This document shows positions 11,050 through 20,271 of a DNA stretch of 64,000 bases, in pieces (the stretch's first letter is position 1; each line of letters begins with the position of its first letter). The DNA comes from Gautieria morchelliformis (lineage: Eukaryota > Basidiomycota > Agaricomycetes > Gomphales > Gomphaceae). The stretch is from contig WHVA01000103.1 of the NCBI GenBank assembly GCA_015179125.1, forward strand, positions 62,001 to 126,000, read 5' to 3'. The notes under the pieces were generated by a model that was not told the origin of the DNA, made no database searches, and was given only the letters and a program-made list of their open reading frames with translations. A program made the position numbers and the translations under genes.

Positions 11050-11540
11050 ATAAGTTAGGTGCCACCCAGCGTCCAGCGGAGCGCAGCAGCGGACGTCTCC
11101 TGATCAGCCTTTTTTTTTTCTCTCTCCCCCATTCCCACTCCCTCAAGCCTCGTAGTCACTCACTTTCACTCGCTCCTTAAAGTTTCCTTCCTTTCTGTCC
11201 CACTGCCCAGCCCACACCAGGTAGATACAACAGCACTGTTTCAACCACCAACCCGAACAGATACCCTTGCCAAACCGCAGAAACAGATAGCATACTAACT
11301 AAATAATGAGCTACATACACGATGCCAACGAGTACAAAAAAAAAAAAGAAAAAAAAAAAAAGACAGAAGAGAAAGAGAAAGAGCCAAAGCATCGCCTACC
11401 GCAATCAGAGTGAGAGCAGTCGCCGAGCAGAGAGCCCGCCCGCCCAGCGGCATCTCTGCTCCACACACCCGGTGAGCTAACCTCACCTACCCCCCAACCC
11501 CCACAGCTCTCACAGCTGACCCGGCGTAGTCGAGGCTGGA
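11050..11540. other. 491-bp block present in only one copy of the duplication
   Basis: Unit 1 reads directly from ctttcg (9863) into tagtaatttta (9864); in unit 2 the same two sequences are separated by this block. It contains a T-rich pyrimidine tract near 11110-11130, an A-rich tract near 11336-11361 and a GC-rich right end. I see no open frame, terminal repeats or clear target duplication. It could be an insertion into unit 2 or, less simply, a loss from unit 1. SINE-like origin is possible but unproven. Confidence 0.5.
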
Positions 11541-11881
11541 TAGTAATTTTATGCAAAAAGGGGAATATATCACCACTCACAGCAGCGCCTCGTCTCACAT
11601 AGGGCTTAAGCCCCCACAAACAAAAATTTGATTGAGAAAAAAAAACTCGGCAAGCCCAGGCGTACGACTCGACGACCCTTGTATCCACCATGCTGCGCAT
11701 AAATGTACTTGTGCCGAAACTTCAGCTACAGAAGAACAGAAAACATTCGAATAACAGCCCAGCCAAGATTCTCCGAGACTCGACGTAGCATGTCGTAATT
11801 ACGTTGAGCGGAGATTCAACTTGAAAGAAGCGTGTTCGCGTGTCCATCACTGGCTCACTACTCCCATAAAGACTCCCTGGT

Positions 11882-13174
11882 ATGCCTCAGATTTACCTAC
11901 CTTTAGGGAAGGTTATGAAATGCCACGTGTGTGGCGGTGGCGGCAAGCTGCAACTTTGTTCCCGGTGCGCAGAGGTGGGACAACGGATACAAATCTAGCG
12001 TCACGCGTGATCTGATTCAACTTGCATGTCAGCGTGCCTACTGCTCAGTAGAATGTCAGAAACAAGACTGGAAGGCGCACAGGCCGTCATGTTGGTATTG
12101 GTACTTCCACTGAGGTTATTAGCGGATTAACCGCCTCTTTGGTCACCAGGCAAAACAGATCGCATAGATCTGACGTCCTACTACCCAGTCCTGGCGTGCA
12201 TAATAGAGACAACGCACATGCGCGTGAACGAAGTGCACCCAGCCCTCAGACACAAGGTCATCAATTCGCCAAATCCCGATACTCCACCTGGTTTGCTCGC
12301 TGACGGATCAACCGCTCGTATTGTCAAGCTTGGAGCCCCGGTCGATGAAAGCGAGTGGAGACCTGATGTTAGCCATTGGTGGCCTACAGGGCACACCCCA
12401 AATGTGCGGAGTAAACTGATGAGACGCATCGCGAGAGAAGGGAACGTCTTGCCTACTGTCATGTCTGTCTGCCTCGGGCTCATGCTAGGCATGTATTCGA
12501 CAACAACAGAAGATGGGGCAGAGGAGGAACATCGAATCCGACTGCGCTATAGGTCTTCCCCGGTTTCCGATTTTGGTATCGTTGCAGGTTCTGCAAGAGT
12601 AACACCAGAGGATCAGCTGGCGTATGTATTCCGAGATAAAAGTGTCATCAAAGGCCAGGACCCGCAAGATCACTACTGGATATATTTCACGACGCACAAG
12701 GGCGAGGAAGTGCTATTAGAGTCTAACATGTTCACGTTTAACATGTGTGTGGTGGTTCAAACATTCCCTTATTTTGACCAGGCCCTTTATCCCGGAATCC
12801 CCGTCGTCGTTCCTGCATGGTTCCGGGACAGAGCAGCGACACGCGAGCTGGCACATCAACCGCAACTCCTGATGGAACAGCGTCGCCTTTCCGTTCTTCG
12901 AGATGAACGCATTTTAAAAGCGTTCGAATCAGTGGATCTGGGGGATAAGCGCGAGATTGGAATCTCGGATGACTTTTCCAAGGCCGTCACCGGTTTCATG
13001 TCCCGAATTGCTGGGAGGGCCATCACAGACACCGAGAAGGACCTCTGCATGACTGGCTTTGGCTTAGGTACAAACATGATTATCGACACTGCACAAACGG
13101 ACAGGTGGAAAAAGTTCCCGGCCCTGCCGAAGGTTGGTATTGAGGGCGATCCTGGCGAGGTATCGGATCTGTAA
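11882..13174 (+). CDS. MYND zinc-finger protein C
   Basis: Three exons: 11882-11974, 12033-12090 and 12150-13174. The start is MPQIYLPLGKVMKCHVCGG, with the MYND finger at the N-terminus: CHVCGGGGKLQLCSRCAE in exon 1, then RAYCSVECQKQDWKAHRPS in exon 2, and the last zinc cysteine formed across the second splice junction (donor gttggt). Exon 3 follows with KTDRIDLTSYYPVLA and a domain of about 330 residues that includes HPALRHKV, SDFGIVAGSARV, DHYWIYFTTHKGEE and GFMSRIAGRAIT. It is a paralogue of gene D on the other strand and belongs to a different MYND subfamily from A and B, where the finger is central. Its promoter and first codons lie in unit 2 of the local duplication. Function unknown; probably a protein-interaction factor. 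Confidence 0.85.
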
Positions 13175-13402
13175 CGAGGGACATAGCAAAGAAGACATCT
13201 TTGTGACCATACTTATAATATTGCAGAAGGATGATTCGTTGCTACCGCCACGAGCGTGAAAGCCCGTTTACTTATACGTCTTAGAACTCATCGCGATGCA
13301 ATGGGGCTGAGAGACACCGAGAGCCGGTTGCTTACGTACAAGACTTGCGGGTGCCTTCGGTTGAAACCGTACCTCACTATTTCTCGTCGTCATACCCTCC
13401 TA

Positions 13403-14644
13403 ATGGCAGCTTTCAGCTGGTCAGACACAGCACGCGCAGTATTTGGATCCTGTCTTCCATGTTTACGGTCACCCGAAAGCCAAGGCCTAGACAACAACCG
13501 TCAGCCACCGTCGGCGCGACGAGACGAGCTGGAAGGTCTTCTTCAAGGCGCAGAGTTCAGTGACGCAGAAGCAGACACGGACGCTCTCTCGCTGCATTCG
13601 AGACTAGGACAGCACGATGGGCGGCACAGGGTCAAGAAAAAGCGCGGACGGAAGAAAGGCAGCATCTCGCTATTCGGACTTGACCTCTTTGGTCGCCCGC
13701 TATCTGACCCAGCTGGCGAGGACGATGTCAGTGACCGCGAGCACGACTCGAATCAGAGGATATCCCGCATCTCATCGTCCACTCTTGACTCAGACGCCGC
13801 TCCCCTGGCAGATGAGACCATTGCCGAGCTCTCCACCCAGACACAGACACGGCAGGAGGCAGACCAAGCTCGGGAGGCCCGCAAGGCCCGCAGGCGCATG
13901 CACAAGATGTCTAAGCTCCTCAGCGAGCAGGAGAGCACATTCGAGGGATTCCCCGGCAGTGGTCCTACCGAAGGCGAATTTGGCGCCTTCCAGCAGGCCC
14001 AGCCTGCCGATGCAGCGCGCGAGTTTGTGCATGTCGACCGCGGCGGGGCCGACGAGGCCTACGGGGACGCCGAAGGAGACTTCGATGCGGGCTCGTACGT
14101 CCGCACGGCTGCGCCACGCTCTGACTCGGGCTCGGGGACCCGCTCGCGCACGTCGGCCTCAGCGTCAAACACGGCGGACCCAATACCTGCACACCGCATC
14201 CCGCTCCCTCCTTCCACGCAAGGCTCTGCGGCATCCGTGGCACCCAACCCCAAGCCAAAGCCGAAACGCTCCAAGAAGTCCGGGATGCGGAGCGCGACGA
14301 CGACATCCTCCTCTACCTCGCAGCCCCGATCGCCTACGGATGCTGCCTACATGGCTCGTGTTGATATCGCGAGTCCGACGTTCGAGGGCTTCCCGGAGGA
14401 TCAGGCGTTTGAGAGCGATCCACAGGTCCAGGCCATGTCGCGGCCCTTGAAGCTAACAGGGGAATCTGTTCATGGCGATTTAGAAGCCGCCGACCTTCCT
14501 GTTTCAGGGCTAGCAGCTCGATTCCCGAGTGAAGGCCTAAGTACCTCGGGCGGGTTTCCAAGCTCTGGCCTGGGAGGACGTAGAAATGGCAGGTCCATCG
14601 GCGACAGAGGGGCATTTTTAGCGCGAACAGGCGTGGACGATTGA
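13403..14644 (+). CDS. Serine-rich, largely disordered protein of unknown function
   Basis: Single open exon of 413 codons starting MAAFSWSDTARAVFGSC. Upstream in-frame ATGs exist (13256), but the hydrophobic start at 13403 looks like the natural one. Visible features are a short N-terminal part with a CLPCLRSP word that could be a palmitoylation site, a basic patch KKKRGRKKG near residue 76 that could be a nuclear signal, a charged helix-like stretch (EADQAREARKARRRMHKM), two copies of an FEGFPxD/xG motif (STFEGFPGSG and PTFEGFPEDQ), and long Ser/Pro/Gly-rich low-complexity segments. I do not recognise the family. It lies downstream of MYND C in the same direction, converging with the GH79 gene. 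Coding status is supported by length, composition and repeated motifs. Confidence 0.7.
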   Translation: MAAFSWSDTARAVFGSCLPCLRSPESQGLDNNRQPPSARRDELEGLLQGAEFSDAEADTDALSLHSRLGQHDGRHRVKKKRGRKKGSISLFGLDLFGRPLSDPAGEDDVSDREHDSNQRISRISSSTLDSDAAPLADETIAELSTQTQTRQEADQAREARKARRRMHKMSKLLSEQESTFEGFPGSGPTEGEFGAFQQAQPADAAREFVHVDRGGADEAYGDAEGDFDAGSYVRTAAPRSDSGSGTRSRTSASASNTADPIPAHRIPLPPSTQGSAASVAPNPKPKPKRSKKSGMRSATTTSSSTSQPRSPTDAAYMARVDIASPTFEGFPEDQAFESDPQVQAMSRPLKLTGESVHGDLEAADLPVSGLAARFPSEGLSTSGGFPSSGLGGRRNGRSIGDRGAFLARTGVDD

Positions 14645-14796
14645 ACGATATGCGGACCATTGTCACAACTCATTAGTGGAAGACCACTTTATTAAGATAA
14701 TCTGTTAATGTTCAATTTTTGTAGTCTGCTCGTGTTGTAGTACTCTCAGAGGCATGACAAGATTAGCGTTAAGAGCCACGGCTTCTGACACCGGCT

Positions 14797-16767
14797 CTAG
14801 AAGCTCAACAGGATGGCTTCCGTCGACGCGATATCTACACCATCGCCCACATTGATGGTCTGCAGGCTTTCACGTCCACTGACCAGCGCATCGGGCGTCT
14901 CATACGACTGGCCGCCCAGTGTCAGCCCAGACACATCGTCGGCGTGCTGAATAGCCAGCCTCCGCACGGTCGCCGTCTGCGGCGCACCCGTATCGAACGC
15001 AAGCTGCAGGTGCATGCTCGGACGCGTCCCCGTCGAGCTGATGAGCCACGCATCCAGGTTCACGAAAACGGCGCGTACGAGCCGGCCATGCTCGTAGATG
15101 GCGTAGCCGGACACATTGTCCGCCGGTACGGCCAGCTCGACGACACGTGCGGATCCAGTAGTGCCGACTGCGTGCGCGACGAGGATCGCGGCGTAGTAAG
15201 CGGGCTGGACGTGCGCTGCCTGCGGCGGGTTGAGAGGTGTGGCGTCCAGGGTAGAGCGGTTCAGCGAGATGGGTTGGAACTGAGGCTCAAATAAGCATCG
15301 GTTTGCTAGGATTGGACAAACCCGCTTACAAAGTTGTATTTAAATCCAATGCCTATGCAAAGATGGTTGGTGTCAAGGGGCGTTCCTGCGCAGAGTTATG
15401 GACACACCTTGGTGGAAATAAGTTTCTACCATGCCGAGTGTGGCGGCCTGGAGAGTGTAATCGATTGTCCAGAGTGCCGCTCCAGCTGTGTTGCTCACTC
15501 CTGGGGCACCATGACATGCTATGCTGTTGGTTTCCCTGTAACGCCGTAAATTCAGCTGACATGCCGACCGTCATGGGGAAAGCTCTCCAAACCCAAGCAC
15601 ATAAGGAAGCCCCAGCCCCCTCACCTCTGCTACGTCAGCACTGAAGATTGTGAGGTTGCTGCGAACAGCAGCCTTGCTCATGAAAGACGCGAGGGCGAAA
15701 TCGCCACCCGAGCAGAACGCGCCTGAATAGCGGTGCTGACTGATCCTACAATGCCACAATATGTCAGTAATACTGCGGTAACTAGGGAACAACAAGTGAA
15801 CGTACTGCCTGATCAGTTTGCCTGGCGCAGAGTTCAGGATTCCATCGTTTATTATACCAGTAGGCGTATAGCCCTGCCCTGCAAAGGCGGCACCTTGCAC
15901 CTTCGGACCACTACTCTGGCTCAAGCCGGCCGCTTGGACGGCAGGACCCGCAATGCTGATCCAACTGCACAGCGACGTGGTTATTTCCAGCCCTATACTT
16001 ATAATACGGATCTACTCACTCTGCCACATATTGCTCCTGGGTGAAGCCAGGAGGACGTAGGCCATTGTTTTGGTACAGATCCGCTTCATTGCCTGCACAA
16101 ACGTGAGATGACGGACTCTGAAGCCAACCAAATGCGCAACTGACCGACTTCGATCAGGTCGAGGACTATGTTGGCAGCACGAACTTCTGGCGTCCCGAAC
16201 GCCTTGATGATACTCTTCGCCATATTGGCCGCGTTGGTCGCGTTGTCCAGACCCAGGTTGACACCCCAAATCATGTGCGTCCCGGTTGGTAACCATTTGG
16301 ATAGCTGGTAGTAGGCGTCGCCAACGGTGATGCTTGTCGCTTCAGGATATGGCGTGACAGAACTAGCGGGTGGGAATGTGGCTTCGACGACGGTAACTGT
16401 AGGGGACCAGACGGTGTGATCCTCAGAGTTTGCACCTACACGAATTTTGGGTGGTTGACCAGTAAGCTGCTGCAAATTGACGAGAGCGTTGTGTGTGAAC
16501 TCGTTGCGCTGGGCGATACCTGCCCAGTCTGTGGCAGAGTCATCGGTGGCTGCTTCGGAGGCGGCAGGTCAAAGGTTACACACCTGGCCAACGGTCTTGC
16601 TCGATCGAAAGTGAGAGATGTGTGGACACCAAAGGCTCCGCGTTGGGAGGAACAGAGCTATTCAGGTTGACTGGCGTGCCATTCGAGGCAAACCGCTCTG
16701 AGACCAAGGCATAGGCTTCGCACAGGCAGCCCAACAGCACAGCGTGAAGAAGGGGTGAAAGTCGCAT
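14797..16767 (-). CDS. Secreted glycoside hydrolase family 79 enzyme (beta-glucuronidase-like)
   Basis: Multi-exon minus-strand gene. The ATG at 16767 opens a signal peptide (MRLSPLLHAVLLGCLCEAYA). Later exons give LSIEQDRWPG, NEFTHNAL, QQLTGQPPKIRVGANSED, the acid/base region VGNEADLYQNNGLRPPGF, SQSSGPKVQGAAFAGQGY, YSGAFCSGGDFAL, the nucleophile region GETNSISCHGAPGVSNTAG, and the C-terminal beta domain with GYAIYEHGRLVRAVFVN. Both catalytic glutamates of GH79 (in GNEAD and GETNS) are present. The family cleaves glucuronic acid from arabinogalactan proteins and other glycans outside the cell. Introns have good signals, such as gtgagtag after QYVAE. The gene converges with the serine-rich gene, the two stops being about 150 bp apart. 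A few internal exon ends are approximate. Confidence 0.88.
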
Positions 16768-17211
16768 GGCCACGATGACTACTGTGATAGAGTCTCGACG
16801 CTTTTATGTGTTTCGTATTCGTACGCTTTTATATGACCCGTCTTCGTGCGCTTGTATATATCCCGTCTTCGTTTCAGCCGCAATACATGTGGCTCGCAAC
16901 TGAATTAGGATCAAAATGCATACGGCACCATGCCGTGAAGGTGGTTACACAGGCCTAGAAAAGAAGCTATGTTGAGGGTTGAGAGCGGGATGCGGGATGC
17001 GAAAGCAGTCAGCTGAGTGACTGACGATTTGCTGTAATAGCACGCGGACCGACTGCAGTGACAAGGTCGCGTGGCTGACACTAACTTGGCTCTATACCAC
17101 AAGTACATGTATCGTGGCTGCAGTCATATGATGGTCTATTTGCCAGCGATAAGTACGGTGAGAGAGATGGTGACATGACAACAACGGCAGTCGGGCTAGA
17201 AATATATCTCG
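16768..17211. promoter_or_regulatory. GH79 promoter region with degenerate tandem repeats
   Basis: The region between the GH79 start and the MYND D stop includes three degenerate repeats of about 25 bp at 16799-16872 (forms of 'cgcttttatatgacccgtcttcg', the last being 'cgcttgtatatatcccgtcttcg'), 30-105 bp upstream of the GH79 ATG. Each copy carries a TATA-like tatat core. At 17084-17122 lies one arm of a short inverted repeat whose other arm is at 20130-20165. Confidence 0.5.
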
Positions 17212-18474
17212 TTACAAATCCGCACCGGCGGGTGGGCCCTCAAAAGCCACCTTCGGTGGGGCCGGATAACTTTTCCATTTGCCCGTTCGGATAGTCTCGC
17301 GAATCATGTATGCACCCAGGGAACAACCGAACATGCAGACCTCCCTCTCGACATGTGTGATGGCCCTCCCAGCAACTCTAGACATGAAAGTGGTAATAGT
17401 CTTGACTGAATCATCAGATATTATAAGATTGCGCCTATTGTCATAATCCACTGGTTCCAAAGCTTTGAGAAGGCTCTCATCGCGAAGAACAGAAAAGCGG
17501 CTCCGTTCCGTCAGGTTATCTTCCACTTTGGGTGTTGTTGCACTGTTTCGGAACCATGCAGGAACGGCCTCAGGAAATCCACCATGAAAGGACTCGTCAA
17601 AATACTGGAACCCATGCACCATCAGACACATGTCAAAAACGAACATGTTACATTCCAGTAGCAATTCCTCGCCCTTGTGCGTCATGAAATAGATCCAATA
17701 GTGATCTTGGGGTTCCTGAATTTTGACGACCTCTTTATGTGGGAAGAGATATGCCAGCTGATCCTCTGGTGACACTCTCACAGAACCAGAAACAATACCA
17801 AAATCAGAAATGGGGGAAGACCCAAAGCGCAGTCGGATCCGATGTTGCTCCTCTGTCCCATCCTTTGTTGTTGTTGCATAAATGCCTAGCATCAGTGCAA
17901 TGCAGACAGATGTGACGATAGGCACAACATTTCCTTCTCTTGCGATGCGTCTCCTCATTCTATTCCGCACAGCTTGGGTTTGCGCTGTGGGCCACCAATC
18001 GTCCCGATCCGAGTCGCCTTCATTGATCGGGGTTCCGAGCTTGACAATAAAGGCCGTTGATCCGTCAGGGAGCAAACCGGATTTTGGCGAATCGATCAGG
18101 TTGTGTCGCAGGGCTGGGTGCCCCTCACTCACACTCATGTGAGCTAACTCCGCCATGCACGCCAGGACCGGGTAGTACGAAGTCAGATCTATGCGATCTG
18201 TCTTGCCTGGTGAACAAAGAGGCGGTTAATTGGCTAATAACCCCAGTAGAACCACTAATACTAACATGACGGCTTGTGCTCCTTCCAGTCTCGTTTCTGA
18301 CATTCTACTGAGCAGTAGGCACGCTGACACGCAAGTTGAATCAGATCATGCGTGACGCTAGATTTGTATCCGGTGTCCCACCTCTGCGCACCGGGAACAA
18401 AGCCGGAGCTTGCCACCACCACCACACACTTGGCATTTCTTAATCTTGTCTAAAGGAAGATGAATTTGAGGCAT
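17212..18474 (-). CDS. MYND zinc-finger protein D
   Basis: Three exons: 18474-18382, 18323-18266 and 18206-17212. The start MPQIHLPLDKIKKCQVCGG and the finger CQVCGGGGKLRLCSRCAE / RAYCSVECQK / DWK match gene C, and the final cysteine is again built across the second splice junction (donor gttagt). Exon 3 begins KTDRIDLTSYYPVLA and carries HPALRHNLIDSPK, SDFGIVSGSVRV, DHYWIYFMTHKGEE and FMSRVAGRAITHVE. An upstream in-frame ATG at 18624 exists, but conservation with C starts at 18474. Promoter words shared with C (gcggagattcaa, gcgtgtccatcac, ccactactccca) lie just upstream. It diverges from the F-box gene next door. Function unknown. Confidence 0.85.
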
Positions 18475-18638
18475 AATAGCGAGTCTTTGTGGGAGTAGTG
18501 GGTGATGGACACGCTTTGAACGCTTTGAACACGCTTCTTTGAATCTCCGCTCAAAGGTAGTTTGTCGCTTGGGGTGACTGCGAACTGAGCACTGAGCTGT
18601 GGAAATGGCCTCTTTAAGCTTCAAGCTTCACGCTGATT
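18475..18638. promoter_or_regulatory. Short divergent promoter between MYND D and the F-box gene copy 1
   Basis: This 164-bp region joins two conserved upstream sequences. The left half matches the upstream region of MYND C and the MYND fragment at 10109-10178. The right half (gggtgactgcgaac through the F-box ATG) matches 33542-33592 upstream of F-box copy 2. Two duplicated gene families therefore meet head to head here. Confidence 0.6.
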
Positions 18639-19938
18639 ATGATCCTCAAGCTTGATACCCTACCCACCGACGTTCTTATACGTGTCTTTAAGGAGTTGGA
18701 TGCATGTGACATTCACGGTTGTTCACAGGTATGTGCCACTCTCAGACCTCCGATTGGTCCTTCATATTCGCAGACATGTTGCGTCTTTCATGAAATGATC
18801 CGGGACACTCTGCTCTTGCAGTATCGCCTGGAGCTTGCTGTTGCGGGATTAGAGGATGGAAGCACCGAATGTCGACTCTCAGTAGCTGAACGACTTGCTC
18901 AACTGAAGATCGAGGAGGGTTGGGCCAACCTTAACTTCCGCCAGAAACTCACAGTAACCTTGCCTGGGCGTGGGGCCCATCTGGAACATGTATGGCGGTG
19001 CGAATTCGCAACAGCTACCGTCTGCCGTACGAGGAACTCCTGTGCATACGTGGCAAATCGATATAGAAGTGAATATTCTATATTACGCCATAGATCCTGC
19101 TCAGGACCTCGCCGTTCTCGTTGGTTGGCCTGTGTGCGTCGCGTTCTCTTGAGAGGGCGTTTGTTTTCTTACTCGTTATGCAGGACACACGATGAACAGC
19201 GGCACACGTTCGGGATACATTTACGCACTATGAGTACTCGGGCATATCATCCTTGCGCCTCCGATCCCGTCCTGGCTTGTGCCGTGGCCCCCAAGATCAT
19301 TTTGTTAGTCAGATTATGGGCGACGTCCTTGCCGTACTTCTCGACACTCCTGCAGGGTCATACTATTTTTTGGGGGAAAATTGGTCAACTTCTCATTGTG
19401 CGCTTGCTTTTACTTTCGTGCTCAAGACACGTGCTCAAATATAGTATAGACTTTAGAAGCTTCGTCTCTAGCCACCGTCTGCGAAGTGAGAAATGAAAAA
19501 CATGTGATGTCGGTCATCGGCATCATGTATTCTCTCTTCGCGACAAATTGTCATAGCGGGTTGCACCTCAGAGCCCCACGGGTGCTATCAACCTAAACTG
19601 CATGTGTACGACTTCATCTCTGCTCGTCCAGAAGGATCCATGCAGCCCCGGCTCGTCCGCATATATCAACTCCCACGCGTACATCTACCAGAGATTTTGT
19701 ACTAAGTTCTGATTCATCTTCAGAACTTTCCCCGTCAGGTGGAAATATCTTTCTATCCTACCTCATGTTCCCATCTATTAATTGTTAGCATGCTTCGCCC
19801 AAAGGGTAAGTACTGCCCTACCATACCGGGATGTGGTAGGGGGAAGATTCAGATTTGTGGATGCAATGATTGACCGAGAATGCGTGGTCCTGCTGGGCTG
19901 GGGTGATTCGGTACGTGTCTTGTTTATATCTTTTCATG
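18639..19938 (+). pseudogene. F-box protein gene, decayed copy 1
   Basis: The start MILKLDTLPTDVLIRVFKEL is a clear F-box with the usual LPTDVL..VF.EL pattern, followed by an intron (donor gtatgtgcc) and an exon with FHEMIRDTLLLQYRLELAVAG. From about 18975 onward the reading frame no longer follows copy 2 continuously. The region matching copy 2 residues DLDDPQDHFVIELMGD is frame-shifted here (VAPKIILLVRLWATS), and the part equivalent to 34790-35240 is largely missing before the terminal match ALPYRDVVGGRFRFVDAMIDREC at 19813-19895. F-box proteins normally link substrates to SCF ubiquitin ligases. The gene appears inactive, though a short F-box-only product from exon 1-2 is conceivable. Confidence 0.75.
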
Positions 19939-20271
19939 ATGATTGACCCAGATGTCGTAACGGGGTAGAAATGAAGTAGAGTTCCTATGTATGTAAACCA
20001 TAAATATATTAATTTACCAAAAGTATACAGTAAGTCAGGCACAATGAGGACTTGTTCCATTCCAAACAAGAAATTGCAAGAAAGGCTATTAGGTCAAATT
20101 ATCACTGCTCAAACAGCAATTACATTTGCAGCCACGATACTTGTCTTGTGGTATAGAGCCAAGCCTGTGAAAACTTGAAGGTCGCCCACGAGTGAGTCAT
20201 GGTACAATGTACCAGGTCACGCATGCAAATGGCGTGGTGGTAGCCCAGTAGACTTAACAGAAATGGCCTAT
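19939..20271. other. Spacer between F-box copy 1 and EXO70
   Basis: No gene seen. It contains the second arm (20130-20165) of the inverted repeat shared with 17084-17122. The stretch at 19980-20060 is AT-rich. Confidence 0.4.

Larger units (their letters stand above)
10209..11920 (+). repeat. Tandem duplication, unit 2 (TRL1 3' end, 491-bp extra block, MYND C start)
   Basis: Unit 2 repeats unit 1: 10209-11049 matches 9016-9863 and 11541-11915 matches 9864-10208. A block of 491 bp at 11050-11540 is present only here. Coding identity between the two ligase ends looks high by eye (for example the stretch from PQSQKQ to the stop). The duplication is thus fairly young but not fresh. The right part of unit 2 continues into the complete MYND gene C. 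Confidence 0.85.

Noticed and set aside
13617-14450. Alternative 277-residue frame within the serine-rich gene
   Set aside because: It is very rich in Arg and Pro, as expected for an off-frame reading of GC-rich coding DNA. The 13403 frame has balanced composition and repeated motifs.
18475-18624. Upstream start for MYND D at 18624 (50 extra residues)
   Set aside because: Similarity between C and D at the protein level begins at MPQI; the extra part corresponds to shared promoter words and has no equivalent frame upstream of gene C.
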